The notes below the pieces were generated by a model. That model had not been told where the DNA came from. It did not search any database and saw only the letters and a program-made list of their open reading frames with translations. Made by a program: the position numbers and the translations under genes. A stretch of 64,000 nucleotides of DNA. It comes from Nitratireductor sp. Lineage in GTDB: Bacteria; Pseudomonadota; Alphaproteobacteria; Rhizobiales; Rhizobiaceae. Location of the stretch: positions 1-64,000 of the forward strand of contig JAFMHL010000002.1 in assembly GCA_017854535.1 (NCBI GenBank), written 5' to 3'. The stretch's first letter is position 1. Each line of letters opens with the position of its first letter. Positions 26,667 to 35,149 of the stretch are shown one piece after another.

Positions 26667-28430
26667 ATGACTGAAAAAAAACCGGGCCTGTTGAAACGCA
26701 TATTCTCGTTTGGCTTTGGCAAGAAAAAAAGCGACGAACCAGCACCTGAAGAGCAGGCAGTTTTACCAGCGCCTGAAGCGATTGAGGCTGTTGAAGCAGA
26801 GCAGGAAACCGCAAGACTTCAAGCCGAAGCATTGGCGGCAGAAGAAGAAGCAAAACGTCAAGCTGATAAAATTCGTGAAGATGAGTTGGCTGCTGAGGCT
26901 GCTGCAAAAGCTGCTGAAATAAAAGCATCCGAAAAAGCCGCAAAACTGGCAGCTGCCGCTGAGAAAAAACGAGAAGAGGAAGTTGCTGCTGCCCGCAAGA
27001 AGGCCGAGGCAGAGGAACTTACCCGCCTCAAGGAACAAAAGCTCGCCGAAGTAAAATCCGCAGCAGAGCGCGAAAAAGCTGAAGAAGCATTGCGCCGTGA
27101 GGCAGAAGAAACTGCTCGCAAACAGGCCGAGGCGGCAGAAGCAGTAGAAGCAACCCGCAAAGCGGAAGAGCAAAAACGCGAGGAAGAACAAGAGCGTCTT
27201 CGCCACGAGGAAGAATCTCGCCTTGCGGCTGAAGCTGAAAAACAAGCTGAAGCCGCCGCAAGAGCAAAAGCGGAAAAGTTTGCTCAAGAAAAAGCTGCAG
27301 CCGAAAAAGAAGCGGAAGAGCAAGAAGCGGCTGTTTCTAATGTCGAAGAAGACGTTGATATTGACGAAATGGACTTCGACGAAGCTAGCAAAGTTCCAAC
27401 CCCTGCCGAAGAGCTGAAAATTGAAGAAAGCGTTGTCACGCTAACTGCCAGAAAAGCAAAGAAAGAAGCTGATGTTGCGCCCGAGCCCGAAGAAGAGCGC
27501 CGTTCAGGTTGGCTGGCGCGTCTCACCAAGGGGCTTTCGCGCTCATCCAATCAACTCAAAGAAAATATTACCCAGGTCTTCACGGACAAAAAGCTTGATG
27601 ACGATACCTTGCAGGAACTGGAAGATATTCTAATTCAAGCCGATCTTGGTATCGAAACAGCCATGAAAATTACCGACGCGCTCCAGGATCAAAAGTTCGG
27701 TAAAACCGTAACCGACGAAGAAGTCCGCCAGGTAATGGCTACTGAAATTGAAAAGATCCTTGAGCCAGTTGCTGTCGATCTAGACCTCGATTTAGATCAT
27801 CAACCCCATGTTATTCTGGTGGTTGGCGTCAACGGCTCCGGTAAAACAACTACGATCGGCAAGCTTGCATCAAAACTGTATGATGCAGGTTTTTCGACCA
27901 CATTGGTTGCTGGTGACACCTTCCGCGCCGCAGCCATCGAACAATTGAAAATATGGGGCGAGCGCACACAATCACCTGTTTTATATCGTCCGCTTGGTGC
28001 CGATTCTGCAGGCCTTGCTTATGATGCTTGGGCCGAAGCGAAAGAGCAACGCCGTGATGTGATGCTGATGGACACAGCGGGCCGACTGCAAAACAGAAAA
28101 GAACTGATGGATGAATTGGAAAAGATTGTTCGCGTTTTGAAAAAGCAGGACCCAACCGCACCACATACAGTTTTGTTAACTTTGGACGCGACAACCGGAC
28201 AAAACGCCCTAAATCAGGTGGAGATTTTCAAGGAAGTCGCTGGCGTTAATGGCTTGGTAATGACAAAATTGGATGGCACAGCCCGCGGTGGTATTCTGGT
28301 TTCGATCTCAGCCAAGCACAAACTGCCCGTCTATTTCGTCGGTGTTGGTGAACAAGTTGAAGATCTCGAACCCTTTGAAGCGCGCGAATTTGCCAGATCA
28401 ATTGCTGGCTTACCCAGAGAAGAAGACTGA
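26667..28430 (+). CDS. ftsY: Signal recognition particle receptor FtsY
   Basis: FtsY docks the Ffh-ribosome complex at the membrane. The first 280 or so residues are a highly charged Ala/Glu/Lys/Arg domain with long helical runs, larger than in most bacteria. The NG domain follows, with Walker A (GVNGSGKTTTIGKLASKL) near residue 390, DTFRAAAIEQL, DTAGRLQNRKELMDEL and TKLDGTARGG. The start is ATG 26667. The protein is 587 residues long. It and ffh form the complete protein pair of the SRP pathway in this window. Confidence 0.97.
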   Translation: MTEKKPGLLKRIFSFGFGKKKSDEPAPEEQAVLPAPEAIEAVEAEQETARLQAEALAAEEEAKRQADKIREDELAAEAAAKAAEIKASEKAAKLAAAAEKKREEEVAAARKKAEAEELTRLKEQKLAEVKSAAEREKAEEALRREAEETARKQAEAAEAVEATRKAEEQKREEEQERLRHEEESRLAAEAEKQAEAAARAKAEKFAQEKAAAEKEAEEQEAAVSNVEEDVDIDEMDFDEASKVPTPAEELKIEESVVTLTARKAKKEADVAPEPEEERRSGWLARLTKGLSRSSNQLKENITQVFTDKKLDDDTLQELEDILIQADLGIETAMKITDALQDQKFGKTVTDEEVRQVMATEIEKILEPVAVDLDLDLDHQPHVILVVGVNGSGKTTTIGKLASKLYDAGFSTTLVAGDTFRAAAIEQLKIWGERTQSPVLYRPLGADSAGLAYDAWAEAKEQRRDVMLMDTAGRLQNRKELMDELEKIVRVLKKQDPTAPHTVLLTLDATTGQNALNQVEIFKEVAGVNGLVMTKLDGTARGGILVSISAKHKLPVYFVGVGEQVEDLEPFEAREFARSIAGLPREED

Positions 28431-28485
28431 AGATAACTCTCACAAATACTATACGTAGATGGATAAGCCATCTGGAAAGCATCAT

Positions 28486-29124
28486 ATGACCGAAGAGCGC
28501 AAACCGATAAGCCAGGGCCTCAAGCTTGCCCTAGAAATGGGCCCCCTATTGGTTTTTTTCCTCGCCAACTCCTATGGCGACGAACTGGCTGCTGCCTACC
28601 CGGTACTAAATGATCTTGGTGGAAAAATATTCATCGGCACGGCCTTTTTCATGGTGGCCATGGCAATCTCGCTAACTTTAACCTGGATTTTAGAGCGGCG
28701 TATTGCAGTCATGCCACTCATCACTGGCATCATGGTTTTCTTTTTCGGTGGACTTACCCTTTATCTTCAAGACGAAATGTTCATCAAGATGAAACCAACC
28801 ATCGTAAACATCATGTTCGGCGGGGCTTTGTTTATCGGATTGTTTGTCTTCAAAAAGCCTGTGATGAAACTGCTCTTTGACGGCCCTTTCAAACTGGATG
28901 AAACCGGTTGGGCAAAACTTACTTTTCGCTGGGGCTGCTATTTCTTTTTTCTTGCGATCGTCAATGAGGTTGTTTGGCGCAATTTTTCAAATGACTTCTG
29001 GGTCAACTTTAAAGTATGGGCCACCATGCCGATGACCATGATCTTTATGCTGTTTCAATATCCCGTTTTAGTGAAACACGCATTGGAGCCGCTGGACGGC
29101 GAAGAGCCAAAGAAGACCGACTAA
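28486..29124 (+). CDS. ispZ: Inner-membrane septation protein A family (YciB/IspZ)
   Basis: About 212 residues with five or six hydrophobic helices and the family opening LKLALEMGPLLVFFLANSYGDE. The conserved KPTIVNIMFGGALFIGLFVFKKP and NEVVWRNFSNDFWVNFKVW segments are present. ATG 28486 has GGAAAG at a good distance; ATG 28459 lacks one. YciB proteins are tied to envelope synthesis and cell division, but the mechanism is unclear. The stop overlaps the convergent Nudix gene by four bases. Confidence 0.93.
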   Translation: MTEERKPISQGLKLALEMGPLLVFFLANSYGDELAAAYPVLNDLGGKIFIGTAFFMVAMAISLTLTWILERRIAVMPLITGIMVFFFGGLTLYLQDEMFIKMKPTIVNIMFGGALFIGLFVFKKPVMKLLFDGPFKLDETGWAKLTFRWGCYFFFLAIVNEVVWRNFSNDFWVNFKVWATMPMTMIFMLFQYPVLVKHALEPLDGEEPKKTD

Positions 29125-29663
29125 CCCAATATATTTGTTTCACCATTTTCAGGATTCTTGAAGGGCGCGCGCGCTTTACCTTCATGGACTGAAAGATCGT
29201 GTTTCAGGGCCCAGTGAACCGTGGGGAAAGCGATCTCGTCCCATGGAATATCGTCATAAGCAAAAAGCCCAACTTCAAGGCTTTCTTCCCCTGCTGAGTA
29301 GCGCCCATCGGGCAAGGTCGCACGGTAGATTAATTGAACCTGGCTTAGGCGGGGAACAGTGTATACTGCTAACAACTCGCTCAGTTCAAGCCGCGCATTG
29401 GCTTCTTCAAACGCTTCACGCCTTGCCCCATCCTCTGGTGTCTCCAACAATTCCATATAGCCAGCGGGAATAGTCCAAAACCCTTTTCGTGGCTCGATCG
29501 CACGACGGCAAAGCAAAATCTTTCCCTCATGACGAACGACAGACCCAACAACAATTTTCGGGTTTTGATAATTTACAAATCCGCAATGCTCACAAACGCT
29601 GCGCTCATGGGTATCCCCATCGGGCACTGTTTTTATCAATGAAGGATAAAGCGGATAGGTCAT
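29121..29663 (-). CDS. Nudix hydrolase with zinc-ribbon start
   Basis: A 180-residue Nudix protein. An N-terminal zinc-ribbon-like segment (CEHCGFVNYQNPKIV) precedes the Nudix box, which reads GYMELLETPEDGARREAFEEANA and fits G-x5-E-x7-R-E-x2-E-E. This arrangement resembles NudC-like or NADH-pyrophosphatase relatives and ADP-ribose-type enzymes; the substrate is unknown. Its ATG overlaps the ccmG stop by four bases, so it is the last gene of the ccm operon. Confidence 0.92.
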   Translation of the reverse strand: MTYPLYPSLIKTVPDGDTHERSVCEHCGFVNYQNPKIVVGSVVRHEGKILLCRRAIEPRKGFWTIPAGYMELLETPEDGARREAFEEANARLELSELLAVYTVPRLSQVQLIYRATLPDGRYSAGEESLEVGLFAYDDIPWDEIAFPTVHWALKHDLSVHEGKARAPFKNPENGETNILG

Positions 29664-30259
29664 GACGAAAGGCCGCTTTTGGCTTTTTCAATGATGGGCA
29701 AGATTGTTTCTTGCAGAACTTTAGGATTTAACGGTCCAACATGCTTGTGAATAATCTTGCCATCCGGGCCAACGACAAAGGTTTCAGGAACACCGTAAAC
29801 ACCCCATTCAATCGCCGCGCGCCCATTGCTATCGACACCAACTGCATCATAGGGATTTCCCAATTGCCCCAGAAAACGAATAGCGTTTTCTTGCTTGTCT
29901 TTATAATTCAAACCGATGATCTGAACTTTGTTTTGCTTACCTAGTTCAACCAATAATGGGTGCTCTTCGCGGCAAGGTGCGCACCATGACGCCCAAACAT
30001 TGATAAGGCTCACATGGCCGCTATACAAATCACCACTGAAAGCTGGCACCTGAATACCACCGTCCAACAATCCAACAAGAGGCGGTAAATCAGACTTGGG
30101 TGCATCACGCCCAATCAACGCTGACGGCAAATCACTGCTCGCGCCGCCTGCCGCCAATTGTTTATAAAAAACACCAGCCAGAGCGAGGAAAACAATCAGA
30201 GGCAGCGCCGCAAAAAGCCAGTTACGCCCCATTTTTTCTGACCCGTTTTCTTCACTCAT
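29660..30259 (-). CDS. ccmG: Thiol:disulfide interchange protein CcmG/DsbE
   Basis: A membrane-anchored periplasmic thioredoxin that reduces apocytochrome c haem-binding cysteines. Residues 12-33 are the anchor (LFAALPLIVFLALAGVFY), and the active site is ASWCAPCREEHP near residue 92. The family segment GVYGVPETFVV lies near 152. The length of 199 residues is typical. It overlaps ccmD and the Nudix gene by four bases each. Confidence 0.95.
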   Translation of the reverse strand: MSEENGSEKMGRNWLFAALPLIVFLALAGVFYKQLAAGGASSDLPSALIGRDAPKSDLPPLVGLLDGGIQVPAFSGDLYSGHVSLINVWASWCAPCREEHPLLVELGKQNKVQIIGLNYKDKQENAIRFLGQLGNPYDAVGVDSNGRAAIEWGVYGVPETFVVGPDGKIIHKHVGPLNPKVLQETILPIIEKAKSGLSS

Positions 30260-30420
30260 TGTTCGCCACCCGCACCCCGTTTGATGCCTTTGGCTTCAAG
30301 CGCGGCAATTTCGTTTTTACGTTTGCGGTAGGTGGCTAAAATCCACAACAACAATCCTGCAATCACCAATACGGTTAGAGTATATGAGGGAATAATGTAG
30401 GCAGCATGTTTTCCAAACAT
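30256..30420 (-). CDS. ccmD: Haem exporter protein CcmD
   Basis: A 54-residue protein. It opens MFGKHAAYIIPSY, then has one transmembrane helix (LTVLVIAGLLLWILATY) and a basic cytoplasmic segment (RKRKNEIAALEAKGIKRG). CcmD helps release holo-CcmE from the CcmABC complex. Its ATG lies one base after the ccmC stop, and its stop overlaps the ccmG start by four bases, so the gene is well fixed in spite of its size. Confidence 0.93.
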   Translation of the reverse strand: MFGKHAAYIIPSYTLTVLVIAGLLLWILATYRKRKNEIAALEAKGIKRGAGGEQ

Positions 30421-30421
30421 A

Positions 30422-31186
30422 TCAGCGTTCTCCTGCTGCTGCTCTAAGTTTCAAAGAGCGTATGCGCCGTCTTAAAATCTCATTGCGCATGTTCATCAAA
30501 TGCAGTGTCGCAAAAAGAAACGAAAAGGCCAAAGCCATAGTCAACAGCGGATATAGAAACGCCACATCCATAGCTGGTTTTGCCAAGCGCGAAACCGAAG
30601 CAGGTTGGTGCAATGTCTCGAACCAATCAACAGAGAATTTGATGATCGGCAAATTGATAAACCCGACAAGCGTTGTAATGGCCAATGCTTTTGCGGCCTG
30701 TGTCGGTTCTTCCAAAGCCCGACCCAATGAAATGATGCCAAGATAGATGATCAACAATACAAGAAAGGAAGTCAGACGTGCATCCCAAACCCACCATGCA
30801 CCCCACATGGGTTTACCCCATAAAGACCCTGTGATCAGCCCAAGCAAGGTAAAGGCAGCCCCAATGGGAGCAGCTGCACGCAGGGCCACATCAGACAAGG
30901 GATGGCGCCAAACCAAAGTGCCAAGGGCGGAAATACTCATCACCAGGTAGCAGAACATCGCCAGCCAAACCGTTGGCACATGAATAAACATGATTAAAAC
31001 AGTAGCGCCCTGTTGATAGTCTTCCGGTGCATTAAAACTCATCCATAAGCCCAGCGCCAACAAAGCTGTGGTTATTGCAGCCAACCAAGGAATCCAGCGA
31101 TCTGCCAAACCCATAAACCGTGTAGGGTTTGCAAGGCCCGTTAGCCAAGTCCAAAATCCTGTTTTTTGCGTCGCGACATCATTCAT
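30422..31186 (-). CDS. ccmC: Haem exporter / haem-handling protein CcmC
   Basis: A 254-residue six-helix membrane protein. The tryptophan-rich haem motif is GSLWGKPMWGAWWVWDARLTS near residue 123, flanked by conserved His residues (FIHVPTVWLAMF; WFETLHQPASVSR). CcmC loads haem onto CcmE. It lies between ccmB (31-base gap) and ccmD. Confidence 0.96.
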   Translation of the reverse strand: MNDVATQKTGFWTWLTGLANPTRFMGLADRWIPWLAAITTALLALGLWMSFNAPEDYQQGATVLIMFIHVPTVWLAMFCYLVMSISALGTLVWRHPLSDVALRAAAPIGAAFTLLGLITGSLWGKPMWGAWWVWDARLTSFLVLLIIYLGIISLGRALEEPTQAAKALAITTLVGFINLPIIKFSVDWFETLHQPASVSRLAKPAMDVAFLYPLLTMALAFSFLFATLHLMNMRNEILRRRIRSLKLRAAAGER

Positions 31187-31217
31187 GGCAACTATATATA
31201 GCCTCTTATTCTAAAAT

Positions 31218-31877
31218 TCACTCAACAGAATGCCGCAGCATCATAGATGCAGCAAGGGGCCCTAACACCATTGTGAACAGGCTCAAGGCACATAATATCA
31301 AAAATGGCGAAGTAAAAGGATCTGGATCAAACAAAGCGCCATTTGTTGCCGACACACCAAAGATCAATACTGGAATAACAAGCGGCAACACCAAAATAGC
31401 GATCAATAATCCACCGCGCGGCAGGCTGACCGTCACCGCTGCCCCAACAGCGCCAATAAACGTAATCGCAGGCGTTCCCACCAATAGTGTCACCATGACC
31501 GCACCAATGCCAATAGGTGAAAGATTGAGCATGATGCCAAATAACGGCACCGCCAGCACCAGCGGCAAACCTGTCACCAGCCAATGGGCAAGACATTTGA
31601 TAAAAATGCTGAGGGCCAAAGGATGATCTTGCATGACCAAGAGATCCAAAGAGCCATCTTCCCGCTCTTGGCTAAACAACCGCTCAAGACCCAATAGACT
31701 GGCAAGCAAAGCCCCAACCCAAAGTATAGCGGGTGCCAAACGTGATAAGGCATTTAGATCGGGTCCGATGCCAAATGGGAAAATCGTAATCACTGCCAGA
31801 AAAAATAGCAGTCCTGTCAGCGCACCACTGCCCGCGCGCAAAGCCAAATTTAATTCACGTTTTAAAAGCGCTCTCAT
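31218..31877 (-). CDS. ccmB: Haem exporter protein CcmB
   Basis: A 219-residue permease with six helices, the partner of CcmA. The recognisable segments are ILWVGALLASLLGLERLFSQEREDGSLDLL and HWLVTGLPLVLAVPLFGIML. Its start overlaps the ccmA stop by four bases. Confidence 0.95.
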   Translation of the reverse strand: MRALLKRELNLALRAGSGALTGLLFFLAVITIFPFGIGPDLNALSRLAPAILWVGALLASLLGLERLFSQEREDGSLDLLVMQDHPLALSIFIKCLAHWLVTGLPLVLAVPLFGIMLNLSPIGIGAVMVTLLVGTPAITFIGAVGAAVTVSLPRGGLLIAILVLPLVIPVLIFGVSATNGALFDPDPFTSPFLILCALSLFTMVLGPLAASMMLRHSVE

Positions 31878-32560
31878 GAACCGCTTTCCGGCTCATCAAA
31901 CAGATCACCGCCTCCATGAAACGTGTAAAGTTGTTCAACTTCCAATTTTTTGGCACCGTCAATGCCCAGCGGCAGATGGGTGGCGGCAATCAATATCCCG
32001 CCATTGGCGCAATGATCTTTACAAAGATCGGTGAACATGGCGCTGGATTTGGCGTCCAATCCTGCCGTCGGCTCATCAACGATCCAAATCGGTTTTTCTG
32101 TAATGAGTAATTTGGCAATCGAGACGCGCCGCTTCATGCCCGTGGACAAATAGCCGTAAGGCAATTCCAGCACATGTGGCAATTCCACAAAGTCCAGTGC
32201 TTCGATGAGCGACATGCCATCCAGACCTTCATCACTATTACTTGCCGTTGAATAGCCTTGCCAGAATTCCAAATTCTCCCGAACGCTCAAGGCGGGCTTC
32301 ATACCATTTTGATGACCAAGATAATGAATATGCTCGCGAATGATCAGCGGATCATCTTTGCCCTCTTCCGGAAGATCAAAAAACAATGATCCTTCAGCAA
32401 AAGGCAGAAATCCCGCTAGGGCACGAAGCAACGTAGATTTTCCCGAGCCGTTTTCTCCGGTGACAATCAACGCATCGCCATTGTTCAGCGCGAAATTCAC
32501 GCTCTGAATGATACGCCTTGCACCACGATTTATGCTGATATTTTTTGCTTCGAATTTCAT
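31874..32560 (-). CDS. ccmA: Haem exporter ATP-binding protein CcmA
   Basis: The ABC ATPase of the CcmABC system, which frees holo-CcmE. Walker A is [16 protein letters not shown] near residue 36, and Walker B is IWIVDEPTAGLD near 155. The signature reads LSTGMKRRVSIAKLL, with Met where the usual Gln stands. It is first in the operon ccmA-B-C-D-G-nudix. The promoter lies in the 100 bases shared with the divergent TetR gene. Confidence 0.95.
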   Translation of the reverse strand: MKFEAKNISINRGARRIIQSVNFALNNGDALIVTGENGSGKSTLLRALAGFLPFAEGSLFFDLPEEGKDDPLIIREHIHYLGHQNGMKPALSVRENLEFWQGYSTASNSDEGLDGMSLIEALDFVELPHVLELPYGYLSTGMKRRVSIAKLLITEKPIWIVDEPTAGLDAKSSAMFTDLCKDHCANGGILIAATHLPLGIDGAKKLEVEQLYTFHGGGDLFDEPESGS

Positions 32561-32611
32561 GGGAGTGTTCTAGATCGTTTGGCCATAATGGCAAACTAAA
32601 AATGCGCAACC

Positions 32612-32640
32612 TTGACAGAATACCAACCAGTTGGTATGTT
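32612..32640 (+). promoter_or_regulatory. Promoter with embedded TetR operator
   Basis: TTGACA at 32612-32617 and TATGTT at 32635-32640 are 17 bases apart, an almost ideal sigma-70-type promoter. Between and into the -10 lies the inverted repeat ATACCAAC-CA-GTTGGTAT (32620-32637), a TetR-type operator. Binding there would block RNA polymerase. It is read as self-regulation by the TetR gene starting at 32669. Confidence 0.8.
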
Positions 32641-32668
32641 TTGAATTAAGGAGATTGCGTTAAAGAAA

Positions 32669-33313
32669 ATGCCTAGAAACACTGAGACAAAACCAGATGC
32701 CCGTCGAAAATTACTTGACAGCGCCCGAATGAAAATTCGCAAAACCGGATTCGGGTCCATGACAGTCGATGAATTATGCAAAGACGCCGGCGTCACAAAA
32801 GGCGCATTCTTTCACCATTTTAAAAGCAAAGAAGAATTCGGCGTTGCGACAGCCAATAACTGGGATGAACTGACATCCGGGTTCTTCAAAGATGCGCCCT
32901 ATCATACCCTTGCCGATCCTTTGGAGCGGTTCCTGGGATATATTCGGTTTCGCCGGGAGCTCGTGACGGGTGATATTTATGAATTCACCTGCGTCGTTGG
33001 CACCATGGTGCAGGAGATATTTGAAACCAGCTCAGATATTCGCGATGCATGCCATGAGAGCATGTTCAATCACGCTGAACTGCTGGTCGATGACATTGAA
33101 GCTGCGATGAATATCTACCCGCCAAACACAAAGATAGATGCGCACAGTCTGGCGCTCCATACACAGGCAGTTTTTCAGGGTGCTTTTGTCCTAGCAAAAT
33201 CAACCAACAATGCTGCCAAAGCGCGAGAGATTGCGTGGGAAATGATCGATCATCTGGAGCGTTATGTTTTGCTGCTCTTTGGCCAAACCACAAATGACGG
33301 AGGCAAGAAATGA
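32669..33313 (+). CDS. TetR/AcrR family regulator
   Basis: A 214-residue repressor with an N-terminal helix-turn-helix (TVDELCKDAGVTKGAFFHHFKSKEEF, residues 30-56) and a variable ligand domain. The HTH closely follows the TetR pattern. It is first in a three-gene run with DUF899 and SRPBCC genes and overlaps the DUF899 gene by four bases. The palindrome in its own promoter indicates auto-repression. AAGGAG lies 15 bases upstream, rather far, so translation may start weakly. Confidence 0.92.
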   Translation: MPRNTETKPDARRKLLDSARMKIRKTGFGSMTVDELCKDAGVTKGAFFHHFKSKEEFGVATANNWDELTSGFFKDAPYHTLADPLERFLGYIRFRRELVTGDIYEFTCVVGTMVQEIFETSSDIRDACHESMFNHAELLVDDIEAAMNIYPPNTKIDAHSLALHTQAVFQGAFVLAKSTNNAAKAREIAWEMIDHLERYVLLLFGQTTNDGGKK

Positions 33314-33957
33314 ATACCCCCGAAATCTTTTCAAAAGAAAACTGGAATACATCCCGAAAAGCTTCCCTGTCGCGGGAGAAAGAGCTGACCAAACAGTTCG
33401 ATAGGCTCGCCGCCGAGCGCAGACAATTGCCCTGGATGGAAGTTGATGATGCCTATCGGTTTTATTCGGCAGATAGAGAAGCTTCTTTAAGGGACCTGTT
33501 TGACGGGCAGCAGCAACTGATCGTCTATCATCACATGCTGAAAAAAGACGATCCATCACCTTGTTCAGGTTGTTGCATGGTTGCCGACAGCATTCCCCAT
33601 CTCGCCCATCTCAAGGCACGCCATACCAATCTGATATTTGTATCCAAAGCGCCTGTAGAGCAGATTGATGCATTTTCCGCCAAAATGGGATGGCAGATTC
33701 CATGGTATGAAACGCGTGACAGTTTTAACAGCGATCAAGATGTAACAACCGGTTTCGGGATCAATGTTTTCATTCAGAAAGACGGTAAAATATTTCGCAC
33801 CTATTTCACCTCCAGCAGAGGTGTTGAATCCCTGGGCAGCGTGTGGAGTTTTCTTGATTTAACGCCAATGGGCAGGAGCGAAAACTGGCAGAAAGCTCCA
33901 GGCTGGGTAACTCAGGATACGCCTTACCGCTGGTGGCGACGGCATGATGAATACTAA
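33310..33957 (+). CDS. DUF899 thioredoxin-like protein
   Basis: A 215-residue protein of the DUF899 (COG4312) family, a predicted thioredoxin-fold group. The conserved pieces are REKELTKQFDRLAAERRQLPW, the region YHHMLKKDDPSPCSGCCMVAD with clustered Cys, and the C-terminal YRWWRRHDEY. The role is unknown; a redox or dithiol function is plausible. It is coupled to the TetR gene by a four-base overlap. Confidence 0.88.
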   Translation: MNTPEIFSKENWNTSRKASLSREKELTKQFDRLAAERRQLPWMEVDDAYRFYSADREASLRDLFDGQQQLIVYHHMLKKDDPSPCSGCCMVADSIPHLAHLKARHTNLIFVSKAPVEQIDAFSAKMGWQIPWYETRDSFNSDQDVTTGFGINVFIQKDGKIFRTYFTSSRGVESLGSVWSFLDLTPMGRSENWQKAPGWVTQDTPYRWWRRHDEY

Positions 33958-33972
33958 AAAGTAATCAATGAA

Positions 33973-34443
33973 ATGAATAACCCCATGAGCAAACACGAAC
34001 TGAAAATCGATAGAGTCCTGAAATCTTCCAGAAAGAATATCTGGCGCTGTTGGACCGAGCCTGCACTGCTTGAGCAATGGTATTGTCCAAAGCCCTGGCA
34101 GGCACAGGAAGTTGACATTGACCTTCGACCCGGCGGCAGATTCAATTCCGTATTCTGCGGGCCGGACGATGAGCGCATGCCGCTAACGGGCATATGGCTT
34201 GAAATCATCCCGGAGCAACGCCTGATCTTCACCGATGCTTACTCAGAAGATTTCTGGCCACAACCTGAGAGTTTCATGACCGGTTGCGTAGAGCTGTCTG
34301 ACGTAAAAGATGGAACCCAAATGGTCTGGACTGCCCGACATACAAGCCAAGAAGCCGTTGAGAAACATCTCGAAATGGGATTTGAGGCTGGATGGAATGC
34401 GGCGGCGGGCCAACTGGAAGAGCTGGCTAAAAGCCTGACGTGA
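33973..34443 (+). CDS. SRPBCC/AHSA1 family protein
   Basis: A 156-residue START-like (SRPBCC) protein with the AHSA1 pattern IDRVLKSSRKNIWRCWTEPALLEQWYCPKPW at the start and GFEAGWNAAAGQLEELAKSL at the end. The fold binds hydrophobic ligands. It is often next to ArsR, TetR or glyoxalase-type genes in stress clusters. It follows the DUF899 gene by 15 bases. Start options are ATG 33973 and ATG 33985. Confidence 0.88.
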   Translation: MNNPMSKHELKIDRVLKSSRKNIWRCWTEPALLEQWYCPKPWQAQEVDIDLRPGGRFNSVFCGPDDERMPLTGIWLEIIPEQRLIFTDAYSEDFWPQPESFMTGCVELSDVKDGTQMVWTARHTSQEAVEKHLEMGFEAGWNAAAGQLEELAKSLT

Positions 34444-34464
34444 TTCGTCTAATGCGAAACCCCT

Positions 34465-35064
34465 CTAACCACCAAGCCCAGCAACCATCTGGTCGATAAA
34501 GCCTATCAACTCTGTTTCCAATTGGTCTTGAGGCACGCCAATAAACCTTTGATCCAGACTTAGAGATACAATGCCATGCACAGCGCTGAAAAGTGTCCGC
34601 ACGCGGATCATCATGGCATCATTGTCCATATCTGGATTTAAAGCGGATACGGGCCCAACGATATGGCGCACGAGAACTTCCTGCTCCTCCTGGTGCCATT
34701 GCGGGATCACGGTTCCAGCCAAAGCCGCATAATCAAACAATGCCACCCACAAAGCATGATTATCAGCGGCAAAGCGCAAATATCCTTTTGCAAGGGCCTT
34801 TAACCGGTCGATAGGATCATCAACGCCCTGCCCTGCAGCTTCAATTGCTTCTCCCAAGCGCTTTAATGTTCGGCTGTTCATATGGATGATCAAATCATCA
34901 ATATCGCTAAACGCCGTATACAAACTGCCCAATGCACAACCCGCATCACTGGTGAGTGTGCGTGCATTAAGATCCTTGAGACCGCCGCCTTCAACACGCA
35001 ACGTTGCTGCATTTAAAAGTTTATCGTGCAATTGCTCACGATTGGCTTCTCTTTTTCCGCTCAT
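34465..35064 (-). CDS. TetR/AcrR family regulator of the PspA-like operon
   Basis: A repressor of about 199 residues with an N-terminal HTH (LNARTLTSDAGCALGSLYTAFSDIDDLI) and a TetR-type C-terminal region. ATG 35064 (MSGKREANRE) is preferred; ATG 35076 would add four residues. It is divergent from the PspA-like gene, and two inverted operator copies lie in the 85 bases between. This makes it the likely repressor of both itself and the PspA-like/YiaA-like genes. Confidence 0.9.
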   Translation of the reverse strand: MSGKREANREQLHDKLLNAATLRVEGGGLKDLNARTLTSDAGCALGSLYTAFSDIDDLIIHMNSRTLKRLGEAIEAAGQGVDDPIDRLKALAKGYLRFAADNHALWVALFDYAALAGTVIPQWHQEEQEVLVRHIVGPVSALNPDMDNDAMMIRVRTLFSAVHGIVSLSLDQRFIGVPQDQLETELIGFIDQMVAGLGG

Positions 35065-35084
35065 TAACCATTCCATTCAGAAAA

Positions 35085-35122
35085 ATGAACAATGTTCAAA
35101 ATAATAGTTGAACATTGTTCAT
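35085..35122. promoter_or_regulatory. Duplicated, inverted TetR operator
   Basis: ATGAACAATGTTCAA at 35085-35099 and its exact reverse complement TTGAACATTGTTCAT at 35108-35122 face each other across eight bases. Each contains the near-palindrome GAACA-x-TGTTC. The position between divergent TetR and PspA-like genes is that of a shared operator able to bind two dimers. Confidence 0.85.
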
Positions 35123-35149
35123 GAAACATTCCCACAGGGAGAAACAAAA

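Noticed and set aside
26763-27323. Long minus-strand open frame opposite the charged N-terminal part of ftsY
   Set aside because: It is Phe/Leu/Ser/Cys-rich, a typical mirror of an Ala/Glu/Lys-rich frame, and has no ribosome binding site or family features.
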